A stretch of DNA of 64,000 nt from Metapseudomonas resinovorans DSM 21078 (GTDB lineage Bacteria; Pseudomonadota; Gammaproteobacteria; Pseudomonadales; Pseudomonadaceae): NCBI RefSeq assembly GCF_000423545.1, contig NZ_AUIE01000005.1:1-64000 (forward strand), given 5' to 3'. The notes under the pieces are model-generated. The model did no database searches and was not told where the DNA came from. It saw only the letters and a program-made list of their open reading frames with translations. The stretch's first letter is position 1, and the number at the start of each line of letters is the position of its first letter. The position numbers and the translations under genes were made by a program. Below are positions 34,791 to 43,020 of the stretch, piece by piece.

Positions 34791-35579
34791 TCAGCTGGCC
34801 AGCCAGCCGCCATCGACCGGCAACATGGCGCCGGTGATGTCGGTGGCAGCTTCGCCGCACAGAAAAGCGATGAGTTCGCCGACATGCTCGGCCTGGTTGA
34901 AGCGCCCCGACGGCTGCTTGCCGGCAAGGAAGCGGCGTACGGCTTCTTCCTCGCTAAGGTTTTCACTCTGCCGCAGAGCCTCTACGCGAGCGGCGATGGA
35001 GGGCGTGAGGGTCGAGCCTGGCGAAACCGAGTTGCAGGTGATGCCGTAGTCGAGGTTCTCCAACGCAACGACCCGGCTGAAGCCGAGCAGGGCGCTTTTG
35101 GTCGTGACGTAGTCAACGCGGTTCGGCGTGCCGCGCATGCCGTAGATGGAGGTCAGGTTGATGATTCGTCCCCAACGACGCTCGCGCATGCCGGGCAGCA
35201 CGAGTCGAGTGGCATGAAAAACAGCCGACAGATTGACCGCTAAGGCGCGTTCCCATGCGTCGACCGGAAACTCGTGGATTGGGGCGAAGTGCCTTGTCAC
35301 GGCGTTGTTAATGAGGATGTCGATGCCGCCTAACTCGGACGCTGCCGATTCGACTAGGGCTTGCACGCCGGCTTCTGTCGTCAGGTCGGCTTGCTGGTAG
35401 CCGACGTGCGCTTCGTGGCGCGCGCTTAGTTCTGCGCAACGCTCTGCCATTTCGGCCGCCGGAGCGCGGCCATGCAGCACTACGCTACAGCCAGACTTGG
35501 CCAGGCTTTCGCCAATGGCGAGTCCGAGTCCTGCCGCTGAGCCAGTGATAAGGACACGTTTGCCTGCGAGCGGTCTCAT
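34791..35579 (-). CDS. short-chain dehydrogenase/reductase
   Basis: 262 residues. TGSAAGLG cofactor motif, NNAV, catalytic Ser in NLTSIYG and Tyr/Lys in YVTTK, and the C-terminal TGAMLPVDGG. The ATG at 35579 follows GGAGG. First gene of a four-gene leftward operon whose operator lies 193 bases upstream. It would interconvert an alcohol and ketone; the substrate is not evident. Confidence 0.87.
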   Translation of the reverse strand: MRPLAGKRVLITGSAAGLGLAIGESLAKSGCSVVLHGRAPAAEMAERCAELSARHEAHVGYQQADLTTEAGVQALVESAASELGGIDILINNAVTRHFAPIHEFPVDAWERALAVNLSAVFHATRLVLPGMRERRWGRIINLTSIYGMRGTPNRVDYVTTKSALLGFSRVVALENLDYGITCNSVSPGSTLTPSIAARVEALRQSENLSEEEAVRRFLAGKQPSGRFNQAEHVGELIAFLCGEAATDITGAMLPVDGGWLAS

Positions 35580-35772
35580 TGCGACGTTGCCTCCGCTCCA
35601 GGTTTGCGTGGGGAGGCGGAGCCTTTCGACACTGCCAAGACAGGGACTGCCACTGGCGAGTGGAGCGAATCGAGCATTGGGTTGCCCTCATTTCTTGTAG
35701 ATCGGCCGTCCCAAGCTGAGTCGACCGCGTGATGTTGTGGAGAGCAGATTTGCGCTTAGAGGTGGTTGCAGA

Positions 35773-35789
35773 CACCTGCCGAAAGATAG
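35773..35789 (-). promoter_or_regulatory. regulon operator copy for the leftward SDR operon
   Basis: CACCTGCC-GAAA-GATAG. Flanked by A and TGA, it is the same over about 21 bases as the copy at 40108. It faces the leftward operon starting at 35579. Confidence 0.75.
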
Positions 35790-35810
35790 TGACGAGTGGG
35801 TCGACAGCGC

Positions 35811-35827
35811 CTGCCGATGGATAGGTG
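35811..35827 (+). promoter_or_regulatory. regulon operator copy for the MmgE/PrpD gene
   Basis: CTGCC-GATG-GATAGGTG, oriented rightward, 60 bases before the ATG at 35888. Paired back to back with the copy at 35773. Confidence 0.75.
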
Positions 35828-35887
35828 CCCGCTGGGGGGCGGGTAACTACTGTCAGGTTCTCTAGGGACCTGCCAGGAGAAACCCCC

Positions 35888-37258
35888 ATGCAAGAAAGCG
35901 CTGCGACCGATTCGGAAGTGCCAGACGTAACGAAATTGATTGCCGAGTTTGTGGAGTTCACGGACTGGGTCGACCTGCCCGAGACGATTCGTCATGAGGC
36001 CAAACGCGCCTTGGTGAACTATTTCGCCGTCGCTTTGGCGGGATGCTGCGATCCGGATATCAGTAAGACCCTGCGGTTACTTAGACAGCTGCGCCCTGGT
36101 GGCCAGCAAAGCGTCGTTGGTCGCTCCGAAAAGATGGACATGCTGGATGTGGCTTCGCTCAATGCGATGAGCGCTAACGTCTACGATTTCGACGACACCC
36201 ACATCCCGACCATCATTCACCCTACCGCGCCTGTTGCTGCTGCGCTCTTCGCCCATGCCGAACGCTCTTCGATATCCGGGCAGCAGTTTCTTCTGGCACT
36301 GGTCCTGGGAATCGAGGTGGAGTGTCGGTTGGGTATGGCGCTGCATCCTTGGCACTACCAGCGTGGCTGGCATATCACGTCCACCTGCGGTGTCTTTGGT
36401 GCTGCGGTAGCTATCGGCAAGCTCCTTGGACTCGATGCGCGTCAACTGGCATGGGCATTGGGGAACGCCAGCGCACAGGCCTCGGGACTGGTGGAAACGT
36501 TGGGTAGTGCCTCCAAGAGCCTCAGTGTCGGTAACGCACCGCGCAATGGCATCCTGTCCGCACTGCTCGCCCAGGAAGGTTTTGCCGGGCCAACGCACCC
36601 TCTTGAAGGGGCGCGTGGCTTTCTACGTGTGATGGGCGAGCAGCCCAGGTTCACCGAGCTTACAGAGGGGCTTGGGGAGACTTGGGCGCTGTCTGCAAAT
36701 ACCTACAAGCCCTATCCCTGTGGCGTTGTACTCAACCCGGTGATCGAAGCCTGTCTGGCCTTACGAAAGGAGCAAGGTTGGTCGACTGCCGAGATCCGCC
36801 GAATCGAGCTCACAGGTAATCCCCTATTGCGGCAACGGACCGACCGTCCAAGTATTCGACTGGGGCGAGAGTCCCAGGTAAGTGCCCAGCATGCTGTTGC
36901 TGTGACGTTGGCAACGGGGAAGGCCGGTCTGGAGCAGTTCAGCGACGACGCGGTGTCCAACCTTGCTCTGCGAGCGCTCTACCCGTTGGTCGAGTTCAAG
37001 GATGACCCGTCCTTCTCCGTGGAGGCGGCGGAGGTCAGGATCTGGTTGGCGTCGGGCCGGACGCTGGTTCATCGGATCGGAACAGCCAAAGGGGGCCTTG
37101 CAGTCCCGCTGACTGACCGAGAGCTCGAAGACAAGCTGAGGGAGCTCGCGGCGTATGGCGGATCGGGGTGTGCGGTGGAGCCGTTGCTGGAGGCGATTTG
37201 GTCTCTGGATCGGATCGAAGATGCCGGCGCTCTGATGAGTCTTGCGGTGCCGCGCTGA
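35888..37258 (+). CDS. MmgE/PrpD family protein
   Basis: 456 residues from the ATG at 35888 with AGGAG upstream. The all-helical MmgE/PrpD fold is recognisable from VNYFAVALAGC, NVYDFDDTHIPTIIHPTAPV and KPYPCGVVLNPVIEA. The family includes 2-methylcitrate dehydratase, iminodisuccinate epimerase and cis-aconitate decarboxylase. Here it would dehydrate or isomerise a polycarboxylate or branched acid. A single-gene unit with its own operator, ended by the terminator at 37264. Confidence 0.88.
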   Translation: MQESAATDSEVPDVTKLIAEFVEFTDWVDLPETIRHEAKRALVNYFAVALAGCCDPDISKTLRLLRQLRPGGQQSVVGRSEKMDMLDVASLNAMSANVYDFDDTHIPTIIHPTAPVAAALFAHAERSSISGQQFLLALVLGIEVECRLGMALHPWHYQRGWHITSTCGVFGAAVAIGKLLGLDARQLAWALGNASAQASGLVETLGSASKSLSVGNAPRNGILSALLAQEGFAGPTHPLEGARGFLRVMGEQPRFTELTEGLGETWALSANTYKPYPCGVVLNPVIEACLALRKEQGWSTAEIRRIELTGNPLLRQRTDRPSIRLGRESQVSAQHAVAVTLATGKAGLEQFSDDAVSNLALRALYPLVEFKDDPSFSVEAAEVRIWLASGRTLVHRIGTAKGGLAVPLTDRELEDKLRELAAYGGSGCAVEPLLEAIWSLDRIEDAGALMSLAVPR

Positions 37259-37263
37259 AACAA

Positions 37264-37291
37264 AAAATGGCCACCCTGAGGTGGCCATTTT
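37264..37291. terminator. bidirectional terminator between convergent genes
   Basis: Perfect 12-bp stem AAAATGGCCACC / GGTGGCCATTTT with a CTGA loop. A-rich and T-rich arms serve both the PrpD-like gene from the left and the hydrolase operon from the right. Confidence 0.9.
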
Positions 37292-37309
37292 CGTGGTGCG
37301 ATTGCTGAT

Positions 37310-37954
37310 TCAGGGATTCAGTGCGCGTTGCAGCAGTGCTCGGCCCAGGTCGACTTCCTCGTCATTGACTTGGTGATCACGCCCCGGATAGACGTGCAGT
37401 TCGGCTTCAGCTCCCATCGCCTGAAACACTTCCAGCGTTTCTTTGGTTCGCTGCAGCGGCACCCAGGGATCGAAGTCGCCGTTGCTGAGGTGAACGGGCG
37501 TGCCATCCAATGTGCGAGATCGATCCCATGCGGTTCCTTCCGGACCGACTAAGCCGCCAGTAAAAGCGATCAGTCCACCCCAGCGCTGCGGGTGACGATA
37601 CACATACTCGCAGGCCAGGCAGGCGCCCTGAGAGAAACCAAGCAGGACGATTCGCGAACGTGGAATGCCGCGCTCTTCCAGTTGGACGACTTGAGACTCC
37701 AGACGCTCCAGAGCGAAGTCCAGAAATGGCTGGTTGTTTTCCAGCGGAGCCATGAACTTGTCCGGGTACCAGGATTTGCCGGCAGCCTCGATGGCGGTGT
37801 ACGACACTCCCGGCAGATTGATTCGACCGGCGATTACGAACATATCGGCGGGGCTCTGAGTGCGCCCGTGAATCAGGATGACGGCGGAGTCCACGACCTC
37901 GGGCGCGGGGCCCGAGGCGTGAGTGGGAAGGTGGAGATGGATGTTCTCACTCAT
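37310..37954 (-). CDS. phospholipase/carboxylesterase-family serine hydrolase (MhqD-like)
   Basis: 214 residues. Nucleophile in LLGFSQGACL, Asp in NGDFDPWVP and His in PGRDHQVND form the triad of small carboxylesterases. It directly follows the VOC ring-cleavage dioxygenase gene, a pairing like MhqO/MhqD for hydroquinones in Bacillus. It may hydrolyse an ester or acyl product of ring cleavage, for example the methyl ester expected if a methoxyhydroquinone is opened beside the methoxy carbon; that step is inference. Confidence 0.83.
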   Translation of the reverse strand: MSENIHLHLPTHASGPAPEVVDSAVILIHGRTQSPADMFVIAGRINLPGVSYTAIEAAGKSWYPDKFMAPLENNQPFLDFALERLESQVVQLEERGIPRSRIVLLGFSQGACLACEYVYRHPQRWGGLIAFTGGLVGPEGTAWDRSRTLDGTPVHLSNGDFDPWVPLQRTKETLEVFQAMGAEAELHVYPGRDHQVNDEEVDLGRALLQRALNP

Positions 37955-37965
37955 CCGTTCCGGCC

Positions 37966-38922
37966 TCAGTACTTCAGCGGTTCGAGGTAGGCGGCAATTT
38001 CCTGGGCGCGAGGGCCCAGTTGCGGCGGGATCTGGATGGTCTTGCCGAGGTCCTCGAACGCTTCGTCCACGAGGAAGCCTTCAGGCTTGGAAACCGACGC
38101 TTCGAACAGGGCTCCGCCCGGGGTGCGCACGTAGACGGAATCGAAGTAGCCCCGATCCTTGCGATCGGACACGTCGGTGTACCCGAGGCCTTCGAGATGA
38201 AGCTTCACGCTCTTCTGGACTTCGAGGTCAGCGACTTCGAATGCGCAATGGTGAACGGTGCCTTCGCCATAACTCCAGGAGCCCTGCGGAAGTTCCGGCT
38301 GAAGCTGGAAGTCGATGATGGTGCCGGAGCCGCCATTGCCCACCTCGTAGCGGGAGAAGGCACCATCGGTTTCCTGGAGCTGACCGGTCCAGCCGTAGTG
38401 CATGAATTCTGCGGAGTTCTCCAGATCGCGAACCGAAACGGTGATGCCGTGGGTGCCGCGGATGCCGAACTCGGACGGAATCACACCGTTGGAGTAGGGT
38501 TTGCGGTCATCGTCGCTGATGCCGACCAGCTCGTAGCAGATACCGCACGGGTGGGCGAAGTGCAGCAGTTGCTCACCGAAACGCTCCTGGAATTCCGGTT
38601 TGAAGCCATGGCTTTCCAGGTGCTTGGCCCAGAAGGCCAGGGAGGATACCGGCACGGACAGGGCGAGGGTCTTGATCTGCCCGCTGCCCGGTCGGCCCAT
38701 GCGGCCGGATTGGCGCATCGGGAAGCAGGTGATCAGGGTACTTTCTTCGCCGGTGTCGTTGCCGTAGTAGAAGTGGTAGATCGGCTCGGTACCGTCGTAC
38801 AGGCCAGTCTTCTTGACGCTTTTCAGGCCCAGCACCTTGGTGTGGAAGTCGTAGTCTTCCTGAGCGCCGCCGACGTTCAGGGTGATGTGGTGGTGACGCA
38901 GGATGTGTGGATTGAGTTCCAT
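37966..38922 (-). CDS. VOC-family hydroquinone ring-cleaving dioxygenase (PcpA/LinE/MhqO type)
   Basis: 318 residues in two vicinal-oxygen-chelate modules. Likely Fe(II) ligands are a His in HILRHHHITLNV (10-12), a His in GTVHHCAFEV (about 228) and a Glu in GGALFEAS (about 276), as in PcpA-type enzymes. These open hydroquinones between C1 and C2. It is followed by an esterase and preceded by maleylacetate reductase, forming a hydroquinone branch that ends in beta-ketoadipate. Substituted (methoxy) hydroquinone is the probable substrate in this cluster. Confidence 0.85.
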   Translation of the reverse strand: MELNPHILRHHHITLNVGGAQEDYDFHTKVLGLKSVKKTGLYDGTEPIYHFYYGNDTGEESTLITCFPMRQSGRMGRPGSGQIKTLALSVPVSSLAFWAKHLESHGFKPEFQERFGEQLLHFAHPCGICYELVGISDDDRKPYSNGVIPSEFGIRGTHGITVSVRDLENSAEFMHYGWTGQLQETDGAFSRYEVGNGGSGTIIDFQLQPELPQGSWSYGEGTVHHCAFEVADLEVQKSVKLHLEGLGYTDVSDRKDRGYFDSVYVRTPGGALFEASVSKPEGFLVDEAFEDLGKTIQIPPQLGPRAQEIAAYLEPLKY

Positions 38923-38969
38923 GGCGTTCTCCTATTGTTTTGTTAGTACTTCTGAACGTGGTACTTCGG

Positions 38970-40025
38970 TTACGGACGATTGCCGTTGAAGGCGTTCTCG
39001 AGCAGCTTGCGAATGGCTACCGGCTCGATGGGGCGCGGATTCCAGTACGGTGACGAGCAAGCAATTTCCACGGCGCGCGCAAGATCGACTTCCTCCATCC
39101 CGATATCGGCGAGGCGAGTCGGTGCTCCGTTGCTGGCAGCGAGGTCGAAGAGTCCCTGCGCTGCGTTGTCCACGCCCAGGGCGCGGGCAATGCGAGCCAT
39201 GGCCTCAGGTGCCGCATCGGCGTTGTAGGCGGTGGCGTGGGGAAGGACGACGGTATGGGTCTCTGCGTGGGGCAGGTCGAAACTGCCGCCCAAGGTGTGG
39301 CACAGCTTGTGGTGGATCGACATGCCGACCGCTCCCAGGCACACGCCGCATGCCCAGGCGCCAAACAGAGCGTCAGAGCGAGCCTCCTTGTCTTGCGGAT
39401 CCAGCTGGATGCGCGGCAAGGCCCTGCCGATGGCTGCGATACCTTGTTCAGCGAGCATCGAGATCAGCGGGTTGGCGTCTTTCGAGTAGAGCGCCTCGAC
39501 GGCGTGGGCAATGGCGTTCATGCCGCTGGTGACGGTCATTTGAGCCGGCAGAGTAAGCGTCAGGTCAACGTCGTAGATGATGACCTCTGGCAGCACTTTG
39601 AGGGTACGCTGGGTGGTCTTCAGGCCGTTTTCGGTCTGGCCGATGATGGGAGTGGCTTCCGATCCGGCATAGGTGGTCGGAATGACGATCTGGGGCAGAT
39701 CGGTGTTCAGCGCAATGGCCTTGCCCAGACCAATGGTGGAACCGCCTCCGAGGGCTACCACGCAATCGGCGCCGCTGCTTTTCACGACCCCCAAGGCATC
39801 GCGCGTCACCTCGACCGGGGTGTGCATGGTGGCATTGTCGTAAAGCCCTACGGCGAGCTCACCCAACTTGGCAACCAGGGCCTCGCCGGATGCACGCTGG
39901 TGCGGGGTGGTCAGCACGAGAGCCCTGGAGCAGCCGAGGGCGCGAATTTCTTCCGCAACCTGGGCCAGGGTCCCAAAGCCGAAGATGACCCGTGAAGGAA
40001 GGGCGTTGTAAATGAAAGGCTGCAT
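38970..40025 (-). CDS. maleylacetate reductase
   Basis: 351 residues of the iron-alcohol-dehydrogenase fold with VALGGGSTIGLGKAIAL, TTYAGSEATPIIG, MNAIAHAVEALYS and LPHAETHTVVLPHA. These are hallmarks and length of maleylacetate reductases. It reduces maleylacetate to 3-oxoadipate with NAD(P)H. First gene of the ring-cleavage operon, with an operator 83 bases upstream of the ATG, back to back with the acyl-CoA ligase operator. Confidence 0.9.
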   Translation of the reverse strand: MQPFIYNALPSRVIFGFGTLAQVAEEIRALGCSRALVLTTPHQRASGEALVAKLGELAVGLYDNATMHTPVEVTRDALGVVKSSGADCVVALGGGSTIGLGKAIALNTDLPQIVIPTTYAGSEATPIIGQTENGLKTTQRTLKVLPEVIIYDVDLTLTLPAQMTVTSGMNAIAHAVEALYSKDANPLISMLAEQGIAAIGRALPRIQLDPQDKEARSDALFGAWACGVCLGAVGMSIHHKLCHTLGGSFDLPHAETHTVVLPHATAYNADAAPEAMARIARALGVDNAAQGLFDLAASNGAPTRLADIGMEEVDLARAVEIACSSPYWNPRPIEPVAIRKLLENAFNGNRP

Positions 40026-40107
40026 ATCGCGATTCGTCTCCCAATGCTGAACGTGCCGTCAGGGCACTTTGTTGTTCATGCAGATTGGTGGGGCGAACCC
40101 GGTCAAA

Positions 40108-40124
40108 CACCTGCCGAAAGATAG
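40108..40124 (-). promoter_or_regulatory. regulon operator copy for the ring-cleavage operon
   Basis: CACCTGCC-GAAA-GATAG, facing the maleylacetate reductase gene. Nearly the same 21-base block as at 35773. Confidence 0.78.
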
Positions 40125-40134
40125 TGATGGATCC

Positions 40135-40151
40135 CTATCGGCAGATAGGTG
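40135..40151 (+). promoter_or_regulatory. regulon operator copy for the acyl-CoA ligase operon
   Basis: CTATC-GGCA-GATAGGTG, facing right, 53 bases before the ATG at 40205. Perfect match to the consensus. Confidence 0.85.
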
Positions 40152-40204
40152 AATCGGTGTTGTGCGGACGACAGGATCGCGTGAGCGACCCTCGGAGAAG
40201 AACA

Positions 40205-41812
40205 ATGACGAAAATGCCGGTTCAACCGCTTCTACCCACCTGTCAGGTGTGCGATTTGCTGCATCTTCGGGCCAAGCAAACACCTGATCGTGTGTTTGCC
40301 ATGTTTGTGCCTGGTGACCAGTGGAGCTATGCGCAGACTCTCGACGAAGTAAGGCGCAGCGCTGCCGGAATGCAGCAATTGGGTGTCCAGCCGGGGGAGC
40401 TTGTGCTGGTCTGGCTCGGTAATGGTCCCGACGCACTGCGAACCATGCTGGCAATCAACTACCTGGGCGCAGTTGCCGTCCCCATCAATACCGCTTACCG
40501 CGGCGCATTGCTGGAACATGTGCTGAGCAATACGGCAGCCTCTCTGATGATCTGCGACGGCCGTTTGCTGGATCGTCTGGCAGGCGCGCAGCTCGCACGA
40601 CTTCGCAGGGTGGTGGTCATGGGGCCAGAGCGCATGGATATCGCCGGTGTAGAACTCCTGGGTGGAGAGCTGCTACTCGCGGATAGCGAGCCGGAGCCTA
40701 TCTCCTGCGAGGTGCAACCGTGGGACAACGCAGTGGTGATCTACACCTCGGGCACCACCGGTCCTTCCAAGGGCGTGTTGTCCTCGTATTTGCACCTGTG
40801 GACCACCGCCACGGCGTTTCGCCATCTCGACGACAGTGATCGCAGCTTGGTCAGCCTGCCCCTGTACCACATAGGTGGAGTGCTGGGGTATTACTGTGCA
40901 CTTCTCACCGGGGGATCTCTGGTATTGGTGGAATCCTTCAGCGTGAGTCGTTTCTGGCAGGTGGTGCGGGAGTACGGGGTGACCAGTACCGGGCTGCTAG
41001 GCGTGATGCTCCCTTTCCTGCTCAAGCAGTCGCCATTCCAGGGCGACCGCGAACACAGCTTGCGCAGCGTCCTGGTTGCTCCTCTGGACGAGGGCGCTTC
41101 GGCATTTGCCGAACGCTTCGGCGTCGACATCTATACCGAATACAACATGACTGAGTTGTGCATGCCGCTGTTCAGCGAAGCCAACCCCGGCGTGCTTGGC
41201 ACGTGTGGGCGTCTTCGTGAGGGCGTGGAGCTGCGCATCGTGGACGAGCACGATTTCGAAGTGCCCGTTGGCGCGGTGGGGGAGCTGATCGTACGTTCCG
41301 AGCATCCGTGGGCTCTCAGCCATGGGTACCTGAACAATCTTGAGGCCACCGCGCGTGCCTGGCGCAATGGCTGGTTCCATACTGGTGATGCGTTTCGCTG
41401 CGATGCGGATGGCAACTACTTCTTTGTCGATCGGCTCAAGGATGCATTGCGTCGCCGAGGCGAGAACATCTCATCCTTCGAGGTAGAGGCCGCAATCCTG
41501 GCCCATCCGGCGGTACGCGAAGTGGCCGTTGTGGGAGTGCCCAGCGAAGTGGCGGAGGATGAGGTCATGGCTGTACTGGCGTTGGCCCCGAACCAGGAGC
41601 TGAGCCCTGAACAGTTGATTGAGTTCCTCAAGCCGCGCCTTGCCGATTTCATGATTCCCCGTTATCTCCGCTTCATGCAGGAGCTTCCCAAGACCCCGAC
41701 TCACAAGGTGCTCAAGCATGAGCTGCGCGGACAAGGCGTCACCGCCGATTCCTGGGATCGCGAAGGTTCGGAGATAGTCGTCCGACGGCAGCGGTTGGAG
41801 GTTCGGTCATGA
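40205..41812 (+). CDS. AMP-dependent acyl-CoA synthetase
   Basis: 535 residues from the ATG at 40205 with GGAGA upstream; the frame opens earlier but crosses the operators. AMP-binding motif IYTSGTTGPSKGV, A5-like YTEYNMTEL, GWFHTGDAFRCDADGNYFFVDRLKD, RRRGENISSFEVE hinge, and the C-terminal catalytic Lys in TPTHKVLKHEL. It activates a carboxylic acid to its CoA thioester; similarity is nearest to CaiC-type or medium-chain ligases. It overlaps the next gene by four bases (ATGA). Confidence 0.9.
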   Translation: MTKMPVQPLLPTCQVCDLLHLRAKQTPDRVFAMFVPGDQWSYAQTLDEVRRSAAGMQQLGVQPGELVLVWLGNGPDALRTMLAINYLGAVAVPINTAYRGALLEHVLSNTAASLMICDGRLLDRLAGAQLARLRRVVVMGPERMDIAGVELLGGELLLADSEPEPISCEVQPWDNAVVIYTSGTTGPSKGVLSSYLHLWTTATAFRHLDDSDRSLVSLPLYHIGGVLGYYCALLTGGSLVLVESFSVSRFWQVVREYGVTSTGLLGVMLPFLLKQSPFQGDREHSLRSVLVAPLDEGASAFAERFGVDIYTEYNMTELCMPLFSEANPGVLGTCGRLREGVELRIVDEHDFEVPVGAVGELIVRSEHPWALSHGYLNNLEATARAWRNGWFHTGDAFRCDADGNYFFVDRLKDALRRRGENISSFEVEAAILAHPAVREVAVVGVPSEVAEDEVMAVLALAPNQELSPEQLIEFLKPRLADFMIPRYLRFMQELPKTPTHKVLKHELRGQGVTADSWDREGSEIVVRRQRLEVRS

Positions 41813-42981
41813 AAGCCCAGGGACCACTTCGTGGAATCCGGGTTCTCGAGTTCACGGGTATGGGGCCGGCGCCTTTTTGCGCCATGCTCCTGTCTGACAT
41901 GGGCGCCGAAGTACTGAGAGTCGACCGCAAGGGAGGGATGGACTGCGACACCTTCTGCGTCGAGTCGCGCGGAAGGCGATCGGTTGCCCTTGATTTGAAA
42001 AAGCCGGAGGGGTGTGAGGCGGCATTGAGGCTGATTTCCCGGGCTGATGTGCTGCTGGAGGGGTTTCGACCCGGTGTGATGGAGCGCTTGGGATTGGGGC
42101 CAGAAATCGCACTGGCGGTGAATCCTGCGCTGATCTACGGTCGGATGACCGGTTGGGGGCAGAGCGGCCCCCTGGCTCAATCCGCAGGTCATGACATCAA
42201 CTACATCGCGTTGGCCGGAGCTCTGCATGCGATCGGCACGGCCGAACGTCCCGCCATACCCCTGAACCTTGTTGGGGATTTCGGTGGTGGTGCGCTCTAT
42301 CTGGCGATGGGGGTGCTCGCTGCGTTGCTGCATGTTAGGGCGGGAGGTGGAGGGCAAGTCGTCGATTGCGCCATGGTCGATGGCGTCGCCTCCTTACTCG
42401 GCATGATCTATGGACATCTTGCTAGAGCACACACGAGCCCGCTTTCAGAGGACTCCGCGGTGAATAGCGGCACCTGGCAGGACAAAAGGGCAAGCAACGT
42501 CATTGATGGTGGGGCGCACTTCTACAATACCTACGAATGTGCTGATGGCCGGCAGATTGCGATTGCATCGATCGAGCCTGCTTTCTATGCGGAACTGATT
42601 CGCCTGTTAGAACTACCGGCTTCCTTGTTCGACGAGCAAATGGATAGGGACTCGTGGCCGGCGCTACAGGCGCACCTGACAGAGCTTTTCCTTTCACGTA
42701 CGCGTCAGGACTGGTGCGAGCTCCTGGAGGGTACTGACGTGTGCTTTGCTCCGGTGTTGAGCCTCGAAGAAGCGCCCATGCATCCCCACAACCTGTTTCG
42801 GGAGACTTTTATCGAACGTGACGGATTCATCCAGCCTGCGCCTGCGCCAAGATTTTCGGAGACACCGGGGGCGATCCAGGGGCCTCCGCCGCGCTGTGGG
42901 GCAGACAATCGTGAGGCGCTGGGGGATTGGGGGTTCAGCGATGTAGAAATTGCGGTGTTGGAGACGTGTCAGGCGCTCTGA
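41809..42981 (+). CDS. CaiB/BaiF family III CoA-transferase or alpha-methylacyl-CoA racemase
   Basis: 390 residues with GIRVLEFTGMGPAPFCAMLLSDMGAEV at the N terminus and GHDINYIALAGALHAIG at about 126-142. The latter carries the His/Asp pair of alpha-methylacyl-CoA racemases; the Asp also serves as the acyl carrier in family III CoA-transferases. The GHDINY context slightly favours a racemase. Translationally coupled to the CoA ligase, it would epimerise or transfer CoA on the same acid, as when a branched side chain is prepared for beta-oxidation. Confidence 0.85.
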   Translation: MKAQGPLRGIRVLEFTGMGPAPFCAMLLSDMGAEVLRVDRKGGMDCDTFCVESRGRRSVALDLKKPEGCEAALRLISRADVLLEGFRPGVMERLGLGPEIALAVNPALIYGRMTGWGQSGPLAQSAGHDINYIALAGALHAIGTAERPAIPLNLVGDFGGGALYLAMGVLAALLHVRAGGGGQVVDCAMVDGVASLLGMIYGHLARAHTSPLSEDSAVNSGTWQDKRASNVIDGGAHFYNTYECADGRQIAIASIEPAFYAELIRLLELPASLFDEQMDRDSWPALQAHLTELFLSRTRQDWCELLEGTDVCFAPVLSLEEAPMHPHNLFRETFIERDGFIQPAPAPRFSETPGAIQGPPPRCGADNREALGDWGFSDVEIAVLETCQAL

Positions 42982-42985
42982 CAGG

Positions 42986-43015
42986 GAGAGGGAGTCGGTG
43001 AGCCGACTCCCTCTC
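42986..43015. terminator. bidirectional hairpin between convergent genes
   Basis: Perfect 13-bp stem GAGAGGGAGTCGG / CCGACTCCCTCTC with a four-base loop, in the 39-base gap between the convergent CoA-transferase and reductase genes. Confidence 0.8.
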
Positions 43016-43020
43016 ACCAT

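Noticed and set aside
33651-35243. 530-codon frame opposite the dehydrogenase operon
   Set aside because: Gly/Ala/His-rich antisense shadow crossing three real genes.
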